DNA from: Pleodorina starrii
Taxonomy: Eukaryota; Chlorophyta; Chlorophyceae; Chlamydomonadales; Volvocaceae
Length of the DNA: 64,000 nt
Assembly: GCA_030267565.1 (NCBI GenBank)
Contig: BRXU01000004.1
Span: 2,796,501 to 2,860,500 of the forward strand
Direction of reading: 5' to 3'
The position numbers and the translations under genes were made by a program. The notes beneath the pieces were generated by a model. It worked only from the letters and a program-made list of their open reading frames with translations, ran no database searches and had not been told where the DNA came from. Positions within the stretch are counted from its first letter, which is position 1. Each line of letters begins with the position of its first letter. This document shows positions 48,901 to 61,600 of the stretch, piece by piece.

Positions 48901-50967
48901 CACGTTCATCATCCCAAGCTGCGGTGGACGGGCCTCTGACGGGACGCTAAAGGAGCTGGGCGTGCTGCCGCCGAAGGCGCCGCCAAGGCCTGACTGAACA
49001 ACGTTAGCGGCGGACTGCTGCAGGGCGACCCGTGGGTCCTCCAGGTAATCCAGATTGCTGTTCAGAATGCCGTCCAGCATTTCGTCCAGCGCATCGACCA
49101 CGTCGGTTCCGCCGGAGAAGCACCGTGCTAAGTCCGGGTCGAGGGCCGCCGACGGCAGGGGCTGGGATGCCGCCAGGGGCTGCTGGAGCAGCGCCTGAAA
49201 TGTCTGATTCGCGCTGGCCGGCCCCTCGACGTTCCCGCTTATGCCGGCGGTGGTCCAGGCGGAGAGGGCGCCAGAGGAGACGGGGCCCCCGCTCATCCGG
49301 TTGTTGAAGCCCTGGTCCATGCCGCTGTCCATGCTGTGATTCGCCATGATCTGTGGAGAAGAACAACCGACCACAGAATGGGTTGTGTGCAAGTAGGACG
49401 AGGGGGTTTGACGCATTGTTTTGGCGTCTCTGCGTCACGCGATCAGTGGAATGCGAACGCCTTACTGCTGCACTGACCTTGTCATTCGCACCACCAGCGC
49501 CGAGGCTGGCGTCGCCGCTGCCGAGGGCCATGTCCGCATCGTTGCTGCTGTCGGACCAGGGGTGGTGCGATTTGCTCTTGCGGGAGCCCGACACATCCTT
49601 CCTCGACGTCTCCAAGGGGTCCCGCTTCCGTCGCCGCGCGTTGTGCTGCAACAGACGCGCCCTGCAGCTCCTGCAGACCGACCAGGCAGATGAGGGCGTC
49701 TGAGATGATCGGCGCAAACAAAGGACGCGAGCACCCGTCGCCCTGCATACATTCCCACCTCTTGTTACCATCAAACTCGGTCAGCTCTTGGAAACGACCG
49801 CACTGCGAAAGCGGGACGAAGGCAACGGACTCATACCCGTAAGAAACACACATCACAACTCACTAAAGCGCTTTGTGTTAGCCACGCCAAACAGCAAGCT
49901 CAGGCAACAGTATGCAGGCGTGAGTCGTCAGCACGCGCCCCCAGACGACCAACCTCCAACTTCTGAAGCAGCACGGATCCTTCAAAGTAAGGACCACAAC
50001 AACCCGAAGCTTCATGAAGAGGAAGCGATAACGCCTAGGAAGGAAACGATAGCTCAAAGTCCGTTACAGGACTGAGAAGCCAGACGTATTAGCCACCCAT
50101 CAAAGCATGTCAATGTTCTCTAGCGACCCAGATAGAGAATGTGTATACAAAAACGACTAGGCGATCAGCGCAAGCGAATGCCCCGCCTCATGGCACAGGC
50201 GAACTCCACTGCCGCAACGCCCACAGTATCCGATGTGCACAAAGTAAGGCCTATCCTTTCGAGATTGGAAATCAAGGCAGCCAAAGATTTTCACCCGGGT
50301 TCGCCCCGAGTCGCGCACCCGACACACCTGTTGACAGAAACGGCACGCCTTGCCGTTCACCACCAGACTGAGCAGCTTCATATGTGGCTCGCAGACACGG
50401 TAGCGCTGGTAATAGCCCTTCTCCAGCGAAAGATCATGGCCGCAGCCTTCGACCTAACATAGGGATCCCCCCCAAAAAAAACACTTGCGTCGGCGGCAAG
50501 TTCACAGCATTTCACAGATTCTGGAGAACACCACACGAGGAAAACAGCAGCTAGAAGAGTTCCACACCTGGCAGACCAAAGGCCCCTTCGGTGCTCTGGT
50601 ATGGGCGGCCTTCATTTCCTTTCCGCCTGTGCTTCCCGCACCAATGCGCGAGGAATCCTGCCATCCCACAGGAAGGGGTCCCAGGCTCTGGTCGCGCGGA
50701 GCGCCGAAGCTGCTGCAAGGGCCTACGCATCGGGCGGTGGGAAAAACGTGCGCCTTAGTTCTCCTCTTGGATCGCTATTACAGCAATGCGTACACGATAG
50801 ACTAACCAACCTTCGGAAACGTGCTCTGAAGCGGCGCCGGAAGAGCCAGATGCTGGGCTTCCACCCAGCGGCAAAGCTTGCAGTTGCGAGGGGTCCCATG
50901 CATACTGGCTTGCGGCCCAAGCCGCATGCTGCCCCGCAGCAAACGATGCGCTGAAGACGTCAGCCAT
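45914..50967 (-). CDS. Large SBP-box transcription factor with ankyrin-like repeats and C-terminal membrane segments
   Basis: Seven-exon model, 1,296 aa: 50967-50807; 50712-50568; 50453-50328; 49802-49759; 49670-49478; 49350-46495; 46279-45914. The SBP DNA-binding domain spans residues 101-175. Zinc site 1 uses C101, C106, C123, H126 (VCQ|VEGCGHDLS...RVCEPH). Zinc site 2 has C142, C145, C161, but Gln149 where His is expected (FCQQ|CGRFQELTEFDGNKRSC). The NLS is KRSCRARLLQHNARRRKR. A Gln-rich region and an ankyrin-like stretch (GVSPMHLAALVPA near residue 1092) follow. Two hydrophobic helices close the protein (about 1210-1227 and 1262-1277). This is the architecture of large plant SPL1/12/14-type proteins and is close in size to Chlamydomonas CRR1, but a Cys-rich C-terminus is absent, so I do not assign CRR1. 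The exon 1/exon 2 junction (TG|GTTAGT donor) is the weakest call. Confidence 0.85.
48520..48735 (-). repeat. Poly-Gln tract in the SBP protein
   Basis: Minus-strand CAG/CAA repeats encode about 70 residues that are mostly Gln with interspersed Leu (patterns such as QQLQQQQLQQQQQ). In transcription factors such Gln/Leu tracts often act as activation or self-association regions. The plus-strand Cys- and Leu-rich frames over this tract are shadows. Confidence 0.9.
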
Positions 50968-53900
50968 TACTTGCAAAGGAACTTAGGGCGCCCAAACGAC
51001 GCCATACAAAGCCGCCACCGGTCCGGGTCCCACGTCCTCGACGTTCTCGGAGGAGTGGTTGCTTCAACCTATGAAATTCGCCAACCTTGAGCGCCAAACA
51101 ATAGAAGCACGAAGGTTGAGGTTACGCTCTGCTGAAAGTAACGGAGTAACTAGTAATCTAAGAGGGTGCTAGGAACAGCTCCCAACACGGCGCAGCACGC
51201 AACTCCTCATAAATCTTTCATCAGTAACTTTCCGAAACAATGCATCACTTGTGAAGACGCGGTTATGCAAACCTGCAGGTCAAGCACTTTCCCGAAAATG
51301 TACGGCGGCCACTTGCCAATGGCTTTCTTCGGTGCCCAGCTATAATAATGTTACACGCAGGGCGACAAGCCGGCGCTGTAGGTCGTAACTGTCCCGTCAG
51401 TGGTTGAATCCTCGGTTCGCTCTAACAGTCTAGGTTGTAACTTGAGTGGCCTGACGTGGCGTGTGCGCAAGCAAACCCTCTAGAACGTTGCCTCTCCAAA
51501 GATAAGTTGCCGTGTCATCCTCTGTAGATGGTATTAGCCCATCTACGTTCTCACGACTGCGCGTTCTGCCGGTTGGGCCCGACGGTACCGGTAGTTGCGA
51601 AATAATGCGGAACTAAATATAAATCCCAAAGCAAGCAAGACACTTTGATACCGAGTCATAACTGTACCAATCGTCCAGCAAGAACAGGAAAAACGCGGGG
51701 ATCCGCTGTCGTCCGTGTTGGGCGCGGTGTGTTTGTCAACTGCAAACTGAATGTGAACTTGGTGGATCAGCTCTCTATCTCCCTCTCTTGATTAGGGCGC
51801 CGACGTTTTAAGTGAAACGTTACAAGGTAGACCCGAATGAACCGTAGAGTACTCGCCGACCCAGATCACCGAATAGCTTTGGATCTGAAGCGGCCTGGTA
51901 ACCGCCCTGGATCCAGGGCCCAGTCGACATGCAGTCACGCACCAGAGCCTCTTACGTGTCCCAGAAGGTTGCACATGGGGCCTCCTTTCCAGAGTCGGCG
52001 GCGGTTCGGGTGGATGCGGCGTTCGCATACCGGCATACGCTGGCATACGGATGCGGCCAAAGGCAGCCAATCTTGCCAGCCGCAATCATGCAAACAAGAC
52101 GATTGCAAGTCCCGTTGTGGACGGGGTGACATTTGCATCCCACGCTGTCTGCATTCGGGCGCGCGTCATACAGTGGCGTGCTACCCTTGCGACCATGTTG
52201 AGGAACGTGGTGCCAGGGGCGCGAGCCGCTCGCGTCTCCCAGACCGTTGATCGCCCAGAAGTCATTATTTAAAACGCCCAGCTAACTGCCGACGGGAATT
52301 GCGGGCCCGAGAGCAGCCGCCAGCCAAACGTCACTTTCCCGCTGAAGGGATTGGTGCTGGTGGCCCCTGCCTGAGGGCTTCAGGGTCTGATCTTGCCCGT
52401 ACCGGTTTTCCCCTCCTTTCCGGTAGGAATGTTCGGGAGGGCTTGGAGGCGGAGCCCCAGGCGCGGAGCGCGAGGGGGGCCTCCCCCTCCAAGGCTTTCC
52501 CAACCCTCCTGGAGATTACGAAGGGTCTGTGTGTGTGCATGCGACACTTGCGCATTTATAAAAATTTTGCATCATACCCCTGACAGCGTGCTGAAGTTTG
52601 TGCATCTTACCTTGTGTGTGTCTGTGTGTGTGTGTTACATACAAGGTTGTGGGGGCGCGTTACCCCCGCACCAGAACAAATACCCCTACGAGCCGGGGAC
52701 CCAAGGGTTAACAGAACCTGGTAGACTTACAGCTGGCAAGACACTAAGTTGCTCATGCGTGCTCATGCTCCCCATGTGCTCCCAACCTCTCATCAATACC
52801 GTTCCTTCAAAGCTGCCAAAATCGGTCTCGCGGAAAGAGGCTTGCTTGGTCAAAAAACACTGAACACGTTCTTCGGCCCTGACTGTTCCTTGCTGAAGAC
52901 CACCCCAAATATCAAACTCCAAATAAGAGAAGCCCGCATAACCGAGGGCCCCAACCACCCCATTTCGGATGGGAGAGGGCATCAATGAACTCCTGTTGTA
53001 GGACCAGGTAGCACTGCATCTTATGTTCTTATGTGCTTCGGGAGCCTACCCGCCCCCCCCGGAGAGAGACCCCGCGCGGAGGGTCTGACCCTGTCTATCT
53101 GCCTGCCTGCGTGAGGTCGGCAAAAGTTCTGACAGCTCGGCCCCAAACCAGCTCAAATCAGTAGCTCTTCACTTCCTCCATTCGGTCATATGTTTGAGCG
53201 GTCCTGGTAAAACCATGCCGCGCTAAATGCCGCGTCGACCGCTGCCAATTGCGGTCCATTTTGAAGCGCAATTCGGCAGCTCCCCGTACCATCTACCCCG
53301 CCGCTGCGCTCCCGCCCACCCCCGGGCGCCAAGCTGCCCAAAGCTTCAGACCACAGGCTGCGCGTGCACGTGATGTCTGTGACAGGCACGTCAGCGGCCC
53401 TCAGCAACTGCATCGGTCGCTGCCATACGAATATCCCGACCCTTACTGATGCAGCGGGATCAGCCCTCTTCCCAGCTCCCCTCGAGGAAGCTGAAGGGAT
53501 TGGCCCGCGCCGCAGCAACCATGGCCCCTTGTTTCACGTCGCAGCAAGTGCTGGGAGCGAGACAGAGCGAGCTGTGCAAGTTTGCAGTAGGTTCTGCGGT
53601 GCGGTTATCCCATTCGTTCTCTGATCGTACCGTGTCCTAAGTTCGCCTGCAACCGCGTTCGTACGGTAGCGCGAGTGCGCAGCAGTTCAGGTGGATTTGA
53701 TGAAGGCATAGTTCAGGCGGAAAAACAGTCATTGAGAACGACACGTAGGGGAAATTGGAATAGTCATGTGAGGGACAATCCGGCGATCTCGAGTCGGCGT
53801 CGCGCTGTCCCGCTGTTGGAGCTTACGAACCGACGTCGAATGCACGATGTGACCTGGGCGAGAAAGACATTCCATCCACATTTCATTATCAATCAGCAGT

Positions 53901-54644
53901 TTGGTTTTCTTTCCAGCAGTTGCCATGCGATTGTAGCGGTCATTTGTTAGGCGACAGTTGATGGAAGAAAGGAAAAATGGATGCCGAACTCCGAGCCGCT
54001 GAGGCTCACCAATGGCTAACAGGCACCAATCATGTTAAATATAATTCGATATATGAAAGTAAGTATGGGTACGTACTGCCCATAGCGCGCGCAAGACTGA
54101 CGACTGTCGCGTGACTTTGACGAGGCTTCCGCCCTGCTTCCGCTGCTTCCGACTCGGCTTGCAGCGTCCCCTGTCCAATTGTGGAGCAGTGGCATAAATA
54201 ACTTGCGTGATAAAGCGTTATTCCCCTGATCCCCGTTCCATAAGCATCACGGCAGTTGTGGCGTCTGTAGGTCTGTTCCAGCGCTGCTCAACTGTAAGAA
54301 GTTAGTTGCAGTTGAAACGAATATGACAGACATTCCGTCATGCAGCTGGGTTTGGCCGTGTTTGACGTTGATCTTGTAGCCACAATGAAATAATAACAAT
54401 ATTCGTCGTGGCCTTACGACCTGTTACGACCGTATACGACACGCGTGACTCAGGCGGGGCGCGTCAAATCGGACAATTTGTGATATCTATTATGTATATT
54501 TGTCTGACATACACAGTTTCAGGCCAAGGCCCTACTCACGTAGCGCGTATTCATCCCCCAACATCCTGCAAGCATATCCTTAAGCTCGCTTGAAACCGCC
54601 CTTGCGCTGGACCTTGTTGGAGAATTTTCTAGAGGCATCTAGGA
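50968..54644. other. 3.7-kb intergenic region, SBP promoter side, repeat-like in the middle
   Basis: The SBP promoter should lie immediately above 50967 and the hydrolase promoter just below 54645. Between 52300 and 52720 there is a GC-rich patch followed by an AT-rich patch and a (GT)n run at 52610-52645. It looks like a dispersed non-coding repeat, but the window holds only one copy. No gene can be supported. Confidence 0.45.
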
Positions 54645-57605
54645 ATGTGTCGCATTCAATCGCGCCGTTTGGATGGACCAGTAACACGGATCCCGACTGC
54701 CCGCAGCATATGCTTGCACAAACCCTCCCGCGGCGGAGTTGGCCTCCCGCGGCAGCCGACGTCCACTAGAGCCCTCCCCCTGCAGGATGCACCCACGGCG
54801 GCGACCGCAGCGGCCGCCGCCATCCTGGGCCTGCCAGCAACCGTTCTGCTGGACGAGCTCCTGGACACAATATCGCCGCGCGTCAACGCCATCACAAATG
54901 TCGAATCCAACGGCGTTCGCATGTTTGTGGCGCGACCTTCGCAACCCGGGCCGCCCAGCTCAGGCGGGGGCACCGCAACCCCCACCGCCCGCCTCAGCGG
55001 CGCGTCGCCCGCGGGCAGCGCAAGCACCAGCCCCGCCGGGAGACGCCCGGCAGTGATTCTGATCCACCAAATCCTCGGCCTCCAGAAGCGTGAGGTGCGA
55101 ACTGTTTGTGTAAGTCGCCCAATGAGGCAACAGAGGTTCATGTCACGGCCGCTGGGCCGGCGGCGGAGGCGGCTCGCCGCCCTCACCGCCGCCCGGCGAC
55201 TGCGCCAAGCTGCACCGGCCCATCGACGCGCCCTCCCACCTTCGCACGCCACTGCTCCCATGCCGCGCGAAGGGGGAGGGCGCGCCCCGTCCTCTCGCCA
55301 ACGTCGCCTTCGTTCCATCGCTGCGGCCTCATCTTTGCTTGCCCCATGTCATGCCGTAACGCACACCGCCCGCCCCCCACGCAGACGGAGCTGGCCCAGG
55401 CTCTGGCTGAGGAGGAGGGCGCGGTGGTGGTGGCGCCCGACACGTTCCGCGGGCAGTCCACTCTGTGGCCCTTCCGTGCCATCGCACTGGGATTCAAATA
55501 CGCGTTGCGGACGGGCGCCAGCTGGGGAGTGGAGTCGGTGCACGAGGCGGTGACTTGGTGAGGCTGCGGCCTGGGCGCATGCCACATTCCGGATGGGGTT
55601 GGGTTGGGTTGGTTGGAGGGGGTTTGGGTTGGGTCTGTGGAAGGGTTTGCCTCAATTAAGAGGCGCGGGGGGAGGACAGGGCGTGGAGGCGGCGCCTTGG
55701 CGCCCCACCTTGCGGAACATTTCCGAAGCGTTTTCGCTAGTTGCAGGCCTTGATCCGATGTTCGGGCATGTTAGCAGGCGCCGCCATGAAGCGGTGGGCA
55801 GGAATCACGGCCAACGCTGCCTGCACTACGAAATTCAAGCATAAGGAGCACATCTGGCCCCGCCTAGTGCCACCGCAAGCACCTTTCCAGGCACAGTACC
55901 CTGCCCCCTGCCCCCCTGCGCGTCCCTAGCCTCCGGGCTCCGCACCGCACCCACCCGCCCACTCGCCCACCGGTACATCGCTGCGGCTCGCCTTCCTTGC
56001 CGGTTGCCGGTTGCCGGTTGCCGCCCACCCGGCCTGTCTCAGGCTCAAGTCCCAGCCTGACGTGGACCCCGACCGCATCGTGGTGGCGGGCTTCTGCTAC
56101 GGCGGCGGATCGGCGGTGCGCTACGCTGCGGCCCACCCCGGGGAGGTGGCGGGGGTGGCCATCTTCTACGGCCGCCCACTCCTGCAGGTGATGGCCGAGC
56201 TACGGTACCGTGGTTTGATGCGTCACGGTAATTTGTTGGGCTAGCTTGTCGGGAGCGCACAACCTTTTTGTTCAGGACCCCTTGTCGTTTGAGCCGCTGG
56301 CCTGGTGGCTCCTGCTGCTTGCCGCTTGGATCGTGGCGAGCCCGGCTTGTGTCTGACAAGCAAGGAGGGTTGCGTTGGCAGCGGGCGAGCTGCTCAGCGC
56401 CGGCGGTCGGGCTGTGGGCCGGTGACCAGCCTGGCGTCGTGTCCCCCAAGCGCGGCCGGCTAGGTCCGTGGATGCAGCGCCGAAGGATGCTGACAGCGCC
56501 TGGGCGGTGCAAGTCTCCATCTCTCCAAGCCGCGGGCGGCGGCGGCCCCGCGTGAAATGCCCGAAGTGATCGCAGCGCGCTGTAACAACCACGACAGCAG
56601 CGCACCGAGACCGACGAGGTGAAGTCGGCACGCAGCGGCGGAACGGAAGCCGCCTTTCCCCCATGTGCTCCATGTGCTCCGCTGCGAGTGCCTTTGGGCT
56701 GCGGTCCGCCCCGTGCTGCAGCTGCGGTGGCACCACAGCGCGCAGCGCTGCGCCTTGGCGGTGTGTGTGTGTGTGTGAGAGAGTGTTTCACACATCGCAT
56801 TGCACTTTCGACGTGAACGCTGGCTTGCAGGCCTCGGAGGTCGCCAAGCTGGGGAGCACGCCTGTACTGGGCATGTACGGCACCCGAGACTCGCAGTTCC
56901 CGCCGGCAATGCTGGAGCGGTTCAAGGTTCGCGGGTGGGGTGGGGGGGTGGGCGGATGCTGCGGATGGGAAGGGAAGAGTAGAGAAAACTCGCCAGCATA
57001 CCCTGATACATGGTGTGTTGCCCTGTTCAAACCGCTGTGCGGCCTTTCCCGCCTCCAGTGGACTGACGGTAAAGCACAGGTCAGTGCAATGCCTGGCAAT
57101 GCCACCCATTCCCGTCCTCGATGACTGGTTGGACTGGGCGTCTCTCTTGTTTCCACGCTGCCACCCAAGCACCTCCTCCGCGGCGCCAGTGCCCAATCGC
57201 CGCTGCACCCGACCGAGCTGGGGCATTGCTTGCCCACTTCACCTCGCCTCGCCGATTGATGTGCCCTCCCCCTGCCTTCAACCTCCTCCCCCTTATCCAC
57301 CGCCTCCCTCCTTACCCTCCCCCCTCTTCCCCCACACACGGTCCCTCGGCACCAACCACCCCCGGTGGACCGTCCACCGGTGCGCGCGCGTTATGGTGAA
57401 GGCGGACCTTGCGGCTGCGGGTGTGCCGCACCGCCTGGAGCTCTTTGAGGGCGAGGGACACGCCTTCCTGCGAGATCTGGCGGCTGTACGGCAGGGTGGC
57501 GCGGCGGGCAGGTCCTGGCAGCTGTTTCGGGAGTTTGTTCGGCAGGTCGCCCGGGGGCAGTTCCAGGGGAGCGGGGCGACGAGGGAGCGGGCCGATGTAC
57601 AGTAG
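54645..57605 (+). CDS. Dienelactone-hydrolase-family alpha/beta hydrolase, probably organelle-targeted
   Basis: Five-exon model, 355 aa: 54645-55094; 55385-55557; 56043-56187; 56831-56926; 57402-57605. Family members hydrolyse dienelactones or related small esters using a Cys-Asp-His triad (established). All three are visible: Cys226 in VVAGFCYGGGSAV, Asp276 in MYGTRDSQFP, His308 in FEGEGHAFLR. The beta strand PAVILIHQILGL and VVAPDTFRGQ with a GHxxG-like early loop also fit. Residues 1-45 are basic and Ser/Arg-rich without acidic clusters (RIPTARSICLHKPSRGG), suggesting a transit peptide. A Pro/Ser/Thr/Gly low-complexity insert (about 103-130) is unusual for the family. The last acceptor (GGTGAAG|GCG) is weak but keeps the frame and joins ERFK to ADLAAAGVPH as the family requires. 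The substrate is unknown. Confidence 0.85.
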
Positions 57606-58623
57606 TTGACCGCGGGGCGGTGGTGGCTGTTGACGCATACACAGCCAGGGGAGGGGGCGGGCATTGTCCGCGGGATAGAGGCCGCTGCTGATTGCGGCTG
57701 CCGGCGCTTTTCGCATTCGTGGGTCGTGGGGACTGGAAGTTTATAATGGGTACGATGGCCGAACGCGAGGGGGCTTGTACGGTATCCTCCCCGCTTTGTG
57801 GGGTGCCGGTATGTGCCCGCTGTGCAGTGCATGTGCGGGCGGTCCATATACTGTACGGACATTATCAATGTACGGACATTTTCATTCCTCGGACTAATTG
57901 TCATTTTCGGACTGACGGAGACATCAGCGTCATCAGCTTCTCTGACCTGGACGTGCGTGGGCACATGGCGTGTGCCCCCGCACTGCTGGTACGAGGGTCT
58001 GCCGGGTACATGGCAGCATGGCAGCCACCGGTGCCGTACAGCCGTACAACAGGCTCAGCTGCACATACCAGCCCATCCCGGCCCTGCGTTTTTTGCACCC
58101 TCCGTTCCTCATCCTGTTCCACCACTAGACCTCTAATGCAGTCGGACGTGTGCAGTGAGCACACGGTCCCCAGGCATAACCCTCTTTTGGTCTGACAAAC
58201 CAAAACCGGAAATATTCTTGTGCGGTCACCAAACTTGGCAAGTTTAAACTGCAGCAGCCGGATGGTCCAACAAAAGCTCAGCTCAGCAGCCTCGGTGCGA
58301 AACATGGATGGATGCAACCAAAGCCTCGAAACCTACGGCATCTATGGTCGAACGCTGGACACTACCTGTACATGACAGACGCCCTTCAGGCCAGGTACGC
58401 TGACGTGAAGCTCCGTGTGGAGCTAGGAGGCGTTCGGGACCGGCAGTCCAGGTAGTATCAGGGGGAGGCGTTAAACAGGGCTGTCCCCTGAGCACGACCT
58501 TATTTGGGTTGTTCATGGAGATGCTGCTGTCCAGTGCAGCCAAGCACGCTTATTTCAAATTCGTTTCACTCTGCTCTCAGCGCCGCTCCGTCTGCTTGTC
58601 CTCCTATCAACACACCCCGCGCG
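57606..58623. other. Convergent intergenic region between the hydrolase and zinc-finger genes
   Basis: Holds the two 3' UTRs. A short direct repeat TGTACGGACATT occurs twice at about 57852-57885. No coding content is recognised. Confidence 0.5.
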
Positions 58624-61600
58624 TCAGCGCCGCGCCGCGTGCCTCGCCGCCACCCGCACATCCAGCGGCAGCTGCTGCTGCTGCTGAGCCGCTGCCGCCG
58701 CCGCTGCACCCGCACCCATCCCTGGGCCCGCATGCTGCAGTTGCTGCGGTGGCGGCAGGGGGCCCGCCGCAGCCGCCGGCGCCGCCCACACGTCCCCGAC
58801 CACAGCACCGCCGCCGCCAGCAGCCGCGGCGAGTCCGCCCCCTCCGACGCCTGCTGCTGCTGCTGCGGCTGCGGCACCCGCCTCAGGAGCCGCCGCCCGC
58901 CGACGGTGCTGCCCGCCAGCTGAACCCGGCATCCACTTCCGGAGTCCCAGCACCAGCTTGTGGGGGCTTCGCGGCAGTGCCAGGTCCAGGAGCACTTCCA
59001 CCACCTCTCGGGGGAGCGAGTGCAGAGGGCTGGCGGCGCCTGGGGAGAGGGAGCGGCGGGCGGATATATGGAAGGTGTGGGGGCGACGGAGTGCGGCGGG
59101 GCGGGGTTGTCACACGCGTGGGGCGGCGGTCCAAGTGGGGGGACTTGGGCCTGGGCAGCGCGCGGACGGAATAAAAATGGTGTTGGGGCTCAGCGCGCGT
59201 GCAGCGCACTGCGTTTCCTTTTTCTTTTGGGCATTGACGTGGTATTGACGTGGTAAAGCCACGAGAGAGCACGGTAACGAAGGAGGTGGGTCGTGCCCCG
59301 GGGAGGAACGACAGGTGGGGTGGTCCTCCAGGCAAACTGTAATCACTGTTAACAATTGACAACTTCAGACATCGTTGCAGCGCGGCTGGCCAGGGGCGCA
59401 TGGCCGCGCGCTCGCCCTCCGGCACGTGCAGTCCTCCCGAAGTGCTCCCCTTCCTGGAGGCCACAACGGCAATGGCGCCAGTCGCCGCCGGGAAGGACGC
59501 GCCGCCCCCCGTCCCTCTTCGCAACCTAATCCCGGACCCAATTCAGCCCAGACCAGCGCCCGCCTCAGCCCCGATCCATCCCCCCACCTATTTCCTCAGC
59601 GCCACGCACCCACCCAGTCGTGCGTGCGACCCCATCAGCACCGCCAGCCGCCTCTGGTTCCGGAGCCGCGGATCCACCGCCGCACGCTGCAGGCTCTCCA
59701 CCTGCTCCGCTCCCAACAGGCCGGGGGGGCAGCACAGCCGAAGCTCCCGCAGGCAACCGGTGCAGGCCTGCACGATCCGCCATTGAGGACCCACGGGTCC
59801 GTGGGTGCGGAGGGCGACCCATGGGTCTCAGGGATCAGAAAATACAAACCACAGCGGGGTCAGGGAGGCCAGCCAGCCAGCCAGCCTCCCGACGGCGCAC
59901 ACGGGGAAACAAGCACAGAAACAAACAAACACACAAGCGCGCGTCGCCGGAACCCTCCCGCCGCCAACGCACCTGCATCAGCTGCACCAGCGCCGGAGCC
60001 AGCTGCCACAGCGACTCCAGGGGGGCCAGGCGCGAGGCCCCGCCCTGCGCCAGGACCTGCGCAGGGAAGGGAATGGAGCGTGATGTAAAGTAAATGCGAC
60101 GGAAGCGCGATGAAAGCGCGGCGGAAGCGCGACGGAAGCGTGACGGAACGGATTGGGCCGGAGCGTATCCCGGAGGTCGCCCAGCAGCAGGCTGGCGGCG
60201 GAAGCACTGCGTGTCGTGCCACCACACCGGTGTGTGGACACAACGAAAGAGGAGCTCTCCGCCACGCGAGCAGTGCACACATACGTGCGGTACAGGAGGC
60301 GTGCACACCACCATCCGCCACCATCCGCCCCTACATCCAGTGTAAACCCCCACCGGCCACCGACCCCATCGCCGCACCTACCCTGACCAACAAACCCCAC
60401 CCCCGCCGACTCCAACTCCGACTCACCTGCAAGTAGTCCTCCCTGGAGAAGCGCAGCCCAAAGGCCTCCAGCCCTGTCCACCTGCCGCCCCCGCCCCTAG
60501 GCTCCCCGCCGCTGCCACTGCTGCCGCCATTCCGCCCCCGCTCCCGCCGCAACGCCGCCAGCAACACCCCCATCGCCGTCGCGTAGGCTGCCGCCTCCCG
60601 ACCATGCGGCTTGAAGGGCACCTCCAGATACAGATGCCGCAGCGGAGGCGCAGGTGCCGGCACCGACTGAGCCGCCGAAGGTAACGGCACCTTGCCCGCC
60701 GCTGGACGTGGCACCGCCGGCGCGGCCCCGGGACGCGGCTGCTGGTACAGCGGTGGATTGCGCCGCCGGCAGTCCGCTGCTGTTGCTGCTGCTGCAGGCT
60801 GCTGCATGAATGGCCGAGTTGATGCCCCGGGCGGCCCTTGGGCTCGCCGGGCAGCACCGCCTCCGGTCCCAATCATGGTGCCGTACACCGGCGCCGACGC
60901 TGACGCCGCCGTCGACCCGGACCCACGCCCGTATCGCCCGCCAGCTGCCGCCTGGCTGACGGCGCCGGGCTGCGTCATTGTGGTTTCGGGGCCGCCACTG
61001 CTTGCTCCTGGGTGAATTGACAGCAGTAGCAGCTCCGCCGGGCCGAGGCGAAGGTAAGGTCGCCGCCACCGCTGCCGCCGCCGCTGCGCCGGCTGACCCG
61101 TCACGCCGACCGCGGCCCTGTCAGGTCCCCGCCGCGCCGCCATCCTCTCCGAGCCGCTTGAGATGTCCTCGTCACTCCCGCTGTGGCCGCTGATGTCATC
61201 GCTGTCGCTGCCGCTGTCGCTAGGCCGCCCAGTGGCGACATCCCCGCCCCTGCCGCCCGCATTTGCCGCTGGCCCCGACGGCGCCGCCGCCGCCACCGCA
61301 ACCCCAGGCCCTGCTACACCACCGCCACCACCACCCGCAACCTGCTCACCGAGCCCCTTCCCGTCTCGATGCCGCTGCTGCTGCTCCTGTTGCTGCTGCA
61401 GCTGTTGCTGCTGCTGCTGCTGTTGCCGCAGCCAGGCATCCAGTCGCCGCCTGTAGCGCTCCAGCCGCTCCCCCAGCAGCTCCACTGCCCCCCGCCGCCG
61501 CAGCGCCGCCGCGTCCAGCTGGCCCACTACCGCCTGGTACAGCGGCCCAAGGCCCGTGTGGTGCACCGCCTCCCGCCGGACCGCCGCCACCAGGCCGGAG

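Noticed and set aside
50600..50715. Alternative frame in SBP exon 2 containing AWDPFLWDG
   Set aside because: It is attractive, but it ends in a stop and would need an intron under 60 nt to reach the VCQ end of the exon. The other frame is continuous to the zinc site.
45914..50967. Naming the SBP gene CRR1
   Set aside because: Size and ankyrin-like repeats fit, but the C-terminus has membrane helices rather than a Cys-rich region, and volvocines have many SBP genes.
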